64,000 bases of DNA from Chrysopilus asiliformis (lineage: Eukaryota > Arthropoda > Insecta > Diptera > Rhagionidae). A program made the translations under genes and the position numbers. This document shows positions 56,600 to 64,000 of this stretch, one piece after another. The stretch is taken from positions 45,611,002 through 45,675,001 of the forward strand of contig OZ035960.1 of the NCBI GenBank assembly GCA_964034945.1, given 5' to 3'. Every line of letters begins with the position of its first letter. The stretch's first letter is position 1. The notes under the pieces were generated by a model that was not told where the DNA came from, searched no databases, and saw only the letters and a list, made by a program, of their open reading frames with translations.

Positions 56600-58235
56600 G
56601 TCGTCAATTCACACTTGTAGCAATTTTATGACTTTTTCACAAAATCAAATTTTAAATGTTATCGTCTGATTAATAATACATACGTATGTCGTTAGCCACG
56701 TAAAAATCATCACTGTTTTTATGCAATATTTAATGTAATCATAACCAATACATATTTGGAATGCATTTGAAATTCACTTATTATTCTATGGAGTAACATT
56801 TTCTATCTTGATATAACAAGGGCTGTTTGACATAAATTCTGTATATTGTGCGGGTGGGTGGTATTTGTAGTGCTTAACGAAATTGAATTTAAATGAAATA
56901 CTATAGAACCGAGAAAGTTATTTGCCTTCCTTCCGTTAGGAAAAAAAAGTGAAAAGCAGCTCACGACCCGACCAATATGGAACAAATTTTCCACTGTACA
57001 AAACACCAAAATTGAGATGACATTTGCGTGTATGGGGAAAAATGTTTCGTTATATTTCTTTTACATTCACCACCCGCACGTTTTTCATGTCTGTGTGACG
57101 GAAAATGGTATCGATCGGTGTTTGGGGTTGCTTTCTCTACGACACCAAGGGTGGAATTAAATTTCGTCAGGATTGCCAGTGTGACATTCAGAATTCTATG
57201 GGGTTTTTTGGTAAATAAAACATTGATTTTTTTTAAAGGGATTTTACTGCAAATTCTACCGAAATTTCATCAAGATTTTGTGGTTTGAAATTGTCTATTT
57301 TTAAAGTGAGACGATTTTTCAAGTATATATTTTTAAAATTACCATAAAGACCAGAAATGTATGTGAAATACATATTTGAACTTTATTGCTGTAACATTCA
57401 GTATCAAATTGAGTAGATCAAGGTGTAGAGATAAAAGAACCAGACTTTAAAACGTGAAAATAATCAGAAAATAGATACAAAATGCAATAATATAAATAAA
57501 TATTCCGGTTGATACGTTCAATAAACTTTATATATACTTTTTACTACCTGTTTCAGGGCTAATATGGCAAATTTAAAATGGAAAACCAGTGCAATTACAC
57601 CAGCTCAAGGGCAAAATCAAGTAGGAGCCTACAATCGATGGTTTTTATGGAACCTACAATTGGTGCTATAGGGTAAAATTACAAAAACCGTCCCATTTTT
57701 TTACAAACTTAATGTTTATTTTTTTATGCACTAAAGTCGTATCCTTTTTTTCTTTTTATTCTGGCTAACATTTTAAAGATTGGTGAATTGAAAATAACTT
57801 AAAAAATCTTCAAAAAAAGCGGAGAAAAAATACTAAATCTAACTATTTTATGACGGGGAATCGGGACTATCACCAAAATAGTTAATTTCAATTACAAAAA
57901 TATTAAAAATCGGATATTTTTACAACAAATTTAACTACTTAGTAGTAAAATTTACTAATTTTTTGTCAAATTGACTATTTTTGTAATTGAAATTAACTAT
58001 TCCCTTTCTTACATATAAGAAAGGTATTAAAATCACTGCAAAAACCGAAATTAAACCGGAGCCATACAAGTCCCCCGGTACTTATACCCATCGACTCAGT
58101 TCGATGAGTTCGCAACATGCTATATACATCCAGACGAACGAGCACACGCCCACACACTTATATCAGTAAATTTAAGCCGATATTAACATGTTTTTTTTGC
58201 ATTTGAAAGCTGTTATCGTCCCATTGAACCCTAAT
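56600..58235. other. No gene recognised
   Basis: AT-rich. An inverted pair GTTAATTTCAATTACAAAAAT / TTTTTGTAATTGAAATTAAC type at about 57885 and 57978 brackets about 110 bp with TAGT/ACTA motifs, possibly a small MITE. No KIND or WH2 coding exon was found on the minus strand here. Confidence 0.4.
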
Positions 58236-58237
58236 GC

Positions 58238-58740
58238 CACGGTCACACGACGCTGTTTTGCCAGCCGCTGCCTGCTGTTGGTTAGTAGCGCTGCCAAATA
58301 GCAATAGCAGCCAGCGTACTGAAAGGGTTAACACGATTTATACTTTAGTAGCGCTGACAAGTAGCAAAACAGTGGTTTGACATTTAAATCTGGGCGAATT
58401 TTTAAATAATAAACGTGGCACACAAATTTAAATAAATAAACTTAAAATAACAGCTTACAATAAAAAAAACTTTACGATTTATCAGACTTTTGACAGCTCA
58501 GAAACCATGCGACAGGATCACGTGATCCCTAGTAGCGCTGGCAAAGTAGAACGGTCTCTACTTCAATAGCGCTGCTAAAATCATCGCGCTGCTGCTGTTA
58601 GTAGCAGCCTACTAGGGTTCACACGGTGCTCTGAAACGGCTGCTAACAGCCAAACAGCTAGCAGCGCTGGCAAAACAGCGTCGTGTGACTGCCGCATAAC
58701 AGCCAAACAGCCACTAGCGCTGGCAAAACAGCGTCGTGTT
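58238..58740. mobile_element. Foldback element with a duplicated right end
   Basis: Left end CACGGTCACACGACGCTGTT, then TTGCCAGC. The complement appears twice on the right: GCTGGCAAAACAGCGTCGTG at about 58668 (followed by TGAC) and again at about 58720 (followed by TTAAGG). Many AGCGCTGGC / CAGCGCTACT palindromic motifs in between. Non-coding. Confidence 0.7.
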
Positions 58741-58769
58741 AAGGAAAGGGGTTTTTGGAATAAATGAAC

Positions 58770-59048
58770 CGTTTTCGAAATAATCGCAAAATTCTTTTCC
58801 ATTTGTATGGAAGAGGAGGTAAAAAGTGGTTAGATTGAATTTTGATGGATGGCAGGGTTATATAGAATAAATTTTTCGAAAAAATTAGCCGTTTTTGAAA
58901 AAAATTCCAAAAATCTCTTCCATTTGTATGGAGGGGGCAGGGGTAGTTACATTTTTCCTATTTTCGGAAGAGGTTTATCTTTTGATGTAATCCTGTTCTA
59001 CGCCGAATTTGAACTTTCTGCATCAATTAGTTCTCGAGTTTTCATATG
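58770..59048 (+). repeat. Dispersed repeat of the 8150 family
   Basis: Two diverged blocks each with CCATTTGTATGGA, a G-rich phrase, and GATTGAATTTTGATG. It joins directly to microsatellite element copy 4, an association also hinted at near 225-520 and 63290-63600. Confidence 0.5.
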
Positions 59049-59049
59049 T

Positions 59050-59190
59050 TTATACCCGTATGGTGAAACCAAAGGGTATATTAACTTTGCCTTACCGTTT
59101 GTAACGCCAAGATCCCGTCATCGCACAAAAAAAGGAATTGCACCAGTGTGTTTAGAATGATGAAAAAAGTTGAATTTAGCATGTCCGTCC

Positions 59191-59244
<54 letters not shown>

Positions 59245-59634
59245 CTGTGGCGCGGATTGCGGGCGCACGGATTGAGCTAGAGACTTGAAATTTTGCGTGG
59301 ATCCGTTTTTCGTAAAGTGCGAGGCTAAGTTCGTTAATGGGCTAAAATGGACTATTAGGGGGGGTACCCCCCATACGAACGAAAACGGTTTTTGTGAATA
59401 TCTCAAAAACGGTGCATCTTATCAAAAAAGTCCAAGAACAAAAGTTATTTAGGATATGATTCTACATAAAACTCCCATACATCAAAATCCGATTGGAATA
59501 AATTTTAAAAATTCTTATTGGAAAGTTTGACTTCAAAGTGGAATTTTGGTACAACTGTTCGAATTTTGATACGAATATCACCATACGGGTCTTCAATGAT
59601 TGCCAGATTGGCAATTATAGCTTTTGTTATGTTT
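59050..59634 (+). mobile_element. 590-bp microsatellite-bearing element, copy 4
   Basis: Canonical orientation; GTCC/GTCT run at 59183-59250; otherwise nearly identical to copies 2 and 3, including GGTACCCCCCATACGAACGA and AAAACTCCCATACATCAAAA. Confidence 0.88.
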
Positions 59635-59658
59635 TTGGATAAAAACGTTTAATATTAA

Positions 59659-59874
59659 CACGTTCGTGACATTTGCTTTTTCAACTTTTTTTTATATTTG
59701 GACATCGTGTACCACGGGTGGTACACTAGCGATTTGTTTTCTGGTTGTGCGCCATGGGTGGTACACGGTGCGTGTTTTTATATTACTTCCACAAAAAAAC
59801 TACCGCACTATTTACTCGCGCGGTTTTAAAAAACTGTACATGTACCACCAGTGGTACACGATGTCACGAACGTG
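59659..59874. mobile_element. TTAA-flanked MITE with GTACCAC palindromes
   Basis: A 216-bp element between TTAA at 59655-59658 and 59875-59878, with perfect 14-bp inverted ends CACGTTCGTGACAT. Three interior GTACCAC.GGTGGTAC-type palindromes (59709, 59750, 59840). piggyBac-like by its site. Confidence 0.82.
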
Positions 59875-59879
59875 TTAAA

Positions 59880-61980
59880 CCCACTTATATTCATCATATG
59901 AGGGTTGATTATGTAAGAAATATATAATCTCCCCGTTGCGTGGATTAAGCTGTGTTTTCAGTTATAGTACCGATTTCCAATTATAAAATAGTTTACTAAT
60001 CTTTTTCGCTGCATATGAAATTGCATTAATTGCAAAATTCTGGAATAGACAACACTGGCAGCCCTCATCGCTTACGTTCTGAGTCATGTATGTACCCAAA
60101 TGCAAAGCGGATAGATGCGAAAAAGGCCATTTTTACGCTTTGGCCATGAATAAAAAGTGGCATAGATCTACATATTCCACAGGATCAAGAGAGATGGATA
60201 ATCCTAGGAAATGTCTGTTGTATTTATATAGCCTCGACAAGTTTATATTTCTTATATCCTTTCGTACTCCTTTTTCCACACGAATTCGGAGGCTGCCCGG
60301 AAAATAACTGCTATTGCTCTGGGGCGACAGGAAATATCCTCAGAAAGTGGAACACGGTCATAAGAAAACAGGACACCTTTATGCCTCTTTTACAATTCTT
60401 AAATTTGCACGATTCCTCTAGGCTTATGTTTTTTGTCTGTCTTTAAACAAAAACATGGGACTATGTGTTTAGAAAAAGCATAAGAAAGAAAACTTCCCCC
60501 TTATGAGTATTCTTATTGTAAATATAAGGATAATGTGGTAAGGTGGAGTTCGCAGACGCAACACCATAAAACCAGTGGTTAGAGGTTGAAGGACTTTCCA
60601 TTGCAGGTCCGTAAATTTTCGAACAGCTGATTGTGCTACGTCGTCTTTAATGCAAAAAAGTTTTTTAGTACAAAGTTTTATTGTTTTATTTCGTGCGATG
60701 GTGACAAAGCGATATCTTGGCAATTTTCACAAAAGAAAAGTTTCTTTTAGGAGTCTCGCGGATTATTTTTTCAATTAAATTCACTGGATTTTTTTTCACT
60801 TTGTTTTATGAAACACAAATTCTTCATTGATTTCTTTGATTCTTCATAAAGACACAAGCAAAAAAAATAGTACACACGTTACCGTTGGGCTTTAATACAT
60901 CTCCAACGAACCAACCACGATGGAAGACTCTCTCAAACTAACAGCAAAACTGGAATTCGCCATTAACAAAGCTAGACCATGAAAGGAACAAAAGCTTATT
61001 CTCCTCTTTCCTCCAGCTCTATGGTTCGTATTGATGTTAAAACCAGTATTATAACCAGTAAAATACGACTATAAACAGTATAACTCCAGCCAGACCAAAT
61101 TCATATACGAGCCGCCAAGGTAAGAAAGAAAAGGGCTTAGCGCCACATAGTTGGTTACTACAATCAGGTTTCAGATGAATATAGTAAGGCATAATATAGC
61201 CAACAGACATGTATCCATTTTGGAATGGTTCAACATTTGCGCTCCACTCAATTTATTACGTCATTGCTGACTACATGAACTTTGAAGCTTTTTCCCACAG
61301 TTTTCCGTACGACATACAGTTTCAGTTAAGAAACGGTTTTGTCGATGCAGTTTTGTGGTTACATTCATATATTTTTCTATATTTGCATATACATATGTAG
61401 TCGAGTAACTTATTCGATTTAATGTTTAAATCGCATGAAATATACAGTAGGACTTCAATTTCTTGAAATACATTCAGCTAACGTCATTCCGGATTAATCA
61501 ATCTATTTATAAATTGTAATTTTCGTACTACAAAATTCAGGTGATAAAATAGGGGGTATTGTTTAGCCAAAAAGCTTAACTTTATTAGTTTTTTTCTGCC
61601 TTAACTGGTCGTGTAACAAAGTATTATGCATTACGTAAATGGAAGTGTTAACATAAAAAAAACCTCCTAAAAATCTCAAGAATGTCTGGTCCAAAGTATT
61701 AGCTAGGAGCCATCGACTTTCTTCAGACTCAGCTCACTTGGTTTTAGTAAAAATTCAATACAATCGGCTTAGTGGTTTCTGGGAAAATCGGGAGCAGAAG
61801 TCGCTTCCTCCAAATAAATATATTAGAACTTACGTTTAAAATTTGTTTATGAAGACGTACCTCGATGAAGACGTACCGACGATGTCATAGACCGGACAAA
61901 TTGCGTCATTTTGCGTCGTAATGGAATATACGAGATTTGTTCTAAAAAAAGGTGACTTTTTATTTTTCTCGAAAAATATT
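59880..61980. other. No gene recognised
   Basis: ORFs at 60086, 60469 and 61209 show no domain. At 61445 a sequence ACAGTAGGACTTCAATTTC resembles a CAGT-class terminus without a partner. AT-rich, probably upstream or intronic spire DNA. Confidence 0.35.
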
Positions 61981-61989
61981 TATTTATTC

Positions 61990-62560
61990 AACAATATCTA
62001 TTTTGTCCCCTTCAAAGTAATCCCCCTAAGATATAAGGCCCTATTCCAGGATCCGATACGAATGATTCGGATCGTAAACTCAATGTTGTTGTTAGTGTTT
62101 TATACCAACAACAACATTGAGTTTACGATCCGAATCATTCGTATCGGATCCTGGAATAGGGCCTATAATACACTTGCGCCAGCGCTTTTTCCAATCCTCA
62201 AAGCACTTCTGATATGCGCTTTTTGTTATAGTCTTGAGCTCTTCCAGCGATTCGGTCTTTATCTCCTCAATCGTGGCAAAACGCCGTCCTTTCATAGGTC
62301 TTTTCAGTTTCGGGAACAGAAAAAAGTCGCAGGGAGCCAAGTCCGGTGAATACGGTGGCTGAAGAATGATTACGGCCATTCAACAGCTCCTGAGCGATGC
62401 TCATGCGACGGTTCTTTTGGTCAAAATTTAGCAATTTCGGAACAAACTTCGCTGCCACACGCTTCATGCCCAAAACATCCGAAAAAATTGCATGACATGA
62501 GCCAACCGATATCTTCAGCAACTTCCCGACGATTCTCCATAACAATTTTCAAACCTCGTA
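61990..62560 (-). pseudogene. Broken mariner transposase
   Basis: Read on the minus strand, three pieces of a mariner transposase appear in different frames: about 62540-62380 (SDVLGMKRVAAKFVPKLLNF, then DQKNRRMSIAQELLN) and about 62370-62165 (PPYSPDLAPCDFFLFPKLKR, then KSAYQKCFEDWKKRW). The second piece holds the third catalytic Asp region (SPDLAPCD). The stretch that would carry the first two Asp residues is deleted between them, and a frameshift lies within the first piece. Left of 62036, sequence like TTCAAAGTAATCCCC fits the mariner 3' end. It cannot be active. Confidence 0.85.
62036..62164. mobile_element. Perfect 58-bp-arm palindrome nested in the mariner
   Basis: Arms 62036-62093 and 62107-62164 are exact inverse complements with a 13-base loop (AGTGTTTTATACC). 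Left end AGGCCCTATTCCAGGATCCG. TA borders both sides (ATATA before, ATAATA after), and the mariner coding end resumes straight after it. This suggests a foldback MITE inserted at TA. Confidence 0.88.
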
Positions 62561-62632
62561 TGGCTGTTTTTTTTTGTTTTGTATATTGTGGAAATATTAA
62601 GGTGCATAATGAAAGGCGTCGTATATGAAATA

Positions 62633-62940
62633 CTATCTTGCATCCCCGCCGTTGCCGGGTTAAAGTTTTTTGCGTATGTGTTTTTTGCACCACAAAACCA
62701 GAGAAATCACTTAAAAACTTTTGAATAAAAATCGCTATCCCTACAGGACCTTCGGTCTCGAATTTTAAAATTCTAACATCATATTCGTGATCAGCGACCA
62801 CAAAAAACCCCCTAGTAGCAGTTTTTCCGAGGAAATCTGGGAAAAGGGATATTCGCGTTATCCTTACAGGACCTTCGGTCTCGAGTCTTGAAATTCTAAC
62901 ACCAGATTCCTGATCAGCGATTACCCAAAACACCTGAGTG
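62633..62940 (-). mobile_element. Helitron-like 3' portion with satellite units
   Basis: On the minus strand it ends in CCCGGCAACGGCGGGG, then ATGCAAG and ATAG next to T, a slightly mutated hairpin plus CTAG terminus. Upstream are two diverged satellite-type units (inverse of CCTACAGGACCTTCGGTCTC at about 62740 and CCTTACAGGACCTTCGGTC at about 62860). The 170-codon ORF here is a translation of the repeat. Confidence 0.65.
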
Positions 62941-63600
62941 ACAGTTCAGTTGCGCACCGTGTTGGCAAGCACGTAGAATGGTGCTAAAGTGGGTATTCCC
63001 TCTTCTCACCCCCCTTTAACTCCCTTAGTCCAATACAGAAGTCAACAGCAGCGTTTAAGGTTAAAAAATAGTTTTTTCCTTTTGTATACTCTGTATGACA
63101 ATCATATAGAAGTAAATATATTAGATTTAGTATACCGTTTGTTACGCATTGAACCAATCGCCGAACACAAAAATGAATTACACCAGGGTGTTAGAGCCTG
63201 TTCACATGGGGCTCAGTCCCACTTCCTCACCTTGCCTAAATGTTGCAAGTTTCTGTCAGAATTAGGCTGACTATTTCAACCAATCTGAACATGGTCTTAG
63301 GAATGACAAAGATTTTGATTTCCGCATGTCAGTCCGTTCGTCTGTCTGTCCGTCTGCCTGTAGTTTTTTTGCAATGTTCTCGAAAACGGTGGGTTGTATT
63401 AATAAATTTATAAAGGTAAAATTCTTTAGAATTGAATTTTACATAACTCATCCATACATCAAAATTCAGTTGAACGATTCCTTTTCTCCCTATACAAATG
63501 GAACATTTTCTCGAAAACGTTGCATCGTATCGAAAAATTTTTAATCGTTCCATACATCAAAATCCAAACGGACGACCCCTCAAATTTTCTAATATGTAGG
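62941..63600. repeat. Decayed copies of dispersed repeats
   Basis: 63120-63190 echoes the start of the 590-bp element (GTATACCGTTTGTTACGC, CACAAAAATGAATTACACCA) with an insertion after it. 63330-63360 is a GTCTGTCC run. 63361-63600 matches the repeat at 225 (CTCGAAAACGGTG, CATACATCAAAATTC). No gene. Confidence 0.55.
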
Positions 63601-64000
63601 GGAGACCGGGGTTGGTTGTCACACGGGTTGGTTGTCACAGCGGCCATAACAGAAAACTGAGCGAACGAATGAGTTTATTAATCGGCGTCGAATGAGTGCG
63701 ATAACAACACTTCTCTACCTACTTCACTTCAGCCTGCTCTAAAATGCAGTGACGTAGATATATGCAATTGTTTTTTTTGGACAGCGAAAGTATTTTTTTG
63801 TGCATCTGTGTCGAGTCTCGTAAGCATAATTAAATAATACATAGTAATATACCTTTTCGTGTATTTATGATGTTAAATGTGTGTTTCATGATATTGTTAT
63901 ATGATTTTTCAAATAAACATTGATTGAACTTTATTTTGGGAGGTTATGTACAAAAATGTGTTTTGGGGCAGGTTGTCTCAGGTTGACTGGGGTTGGTAGT
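63597..64000. repeat. Possible element starting GGGGAGACCGGGGTTGGTTG
   Basis: Contains GGGTTGGTTGTCACA twice in tandem at its left and GGTTGTCTCAGGTTGACTGG / GGGTTGGTAG at the window end. This suggests another repeat with G-rich ends whose right side is cut off. The class is not assigned. Confidence 0.4.

Noticed and set aside
62421..62933. 170-codon minus-strand ORF
   Set aside because: Its first two thirds translate diverged satellite units of a Helitron-like element and the rest is out-of-frame mariner sequence.
1..64000. tRNA, rRNA or snRNA genes and retroviral or LTR-type gag/pol
   Set aside because: Looked for and not recognised on either strand by eye. A tRNAscan or profile search could still reveal a weak copy.

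Overview
The window is AT-rich insect nuclear DNA, most likely from a fly. The genes are split by GT-AG introns, from about 50 nt (14078-14130) to about 17 kb (39024-56395). There are no operons, and introns and intergenic DNA are packed with short non-autonomous DNA transposons. The order is only an inference, from the style of the Spire, La and Tango6 homologues and the short introns. No database could be searched; all gene models were built by hand from reading frame, splice sites and phase.

Four protein-coding genes are supported. (1) The 3' part of a plus-strand gene at 13876-15829 (possible extra exon at 2474-2550) encodes a single-pass membrane protein with a fibronectin-III-like region, a lone ZP-N-like module, a Ser/acidic stem, one transmembrane helix and a short basic tail. 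(2) Tango6 (minus, 16642-20065) is a long helical-repeat protein ending in the two RTP1_C-type domains. It converges on gene 1. (3) La (plus, 21899-26299) is complete: La motif, RRM1, atypical RRM2 and a basic tail. It is divergent from Tango6. (4) The C-terminal half of spire (minus, 28549-56594) has the SPIR-box and FYVE-like zinc finger. The KIND and WH2 region of the full-length protein is not visible and must lie beyond the right edge, unless the 56.4-56.6 kb exon is an alternative first exon.

The rest is mobile-element sequence. Recognisable groups: Helitron-like elements with CTAG ends, whose internal unit (GGAAGGTCCTGTAAGGATAA) is amplified into a 122-bp tandem array in the La intron; hAT-type elements with 8-bp duplications (22965-24790, 36375-36678); PIF/Harbinger-type pieces (a SANT-like ORF at 5625-6445, a MADF-like fragment at 20402-20775, a transposase relic at 27539); TTAA-flanked piggyBac-like MITEs; TA-flanked pogo/Tigger-like MITEs; a broken mariner at 62.1-62.6 kb; several long foldbacks; and four copies of a roughly 590-bp element carrying a GTCTGTCC microsatellite.

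The most unusual observations are a MITE family in which the same 16-bp block is exchanged symmetrically in both terminal repeats of one copy, a 58-bp-arm perfect palindrome nested in a mariner, a frame break near the Tango6 start that a 28-nt GT-AG segment would exactly repair, and foldback elements occupying the Tango6/La divergent promoter. No tRNA, rRNA, CRISPR, viral or toxin gene was recognised.
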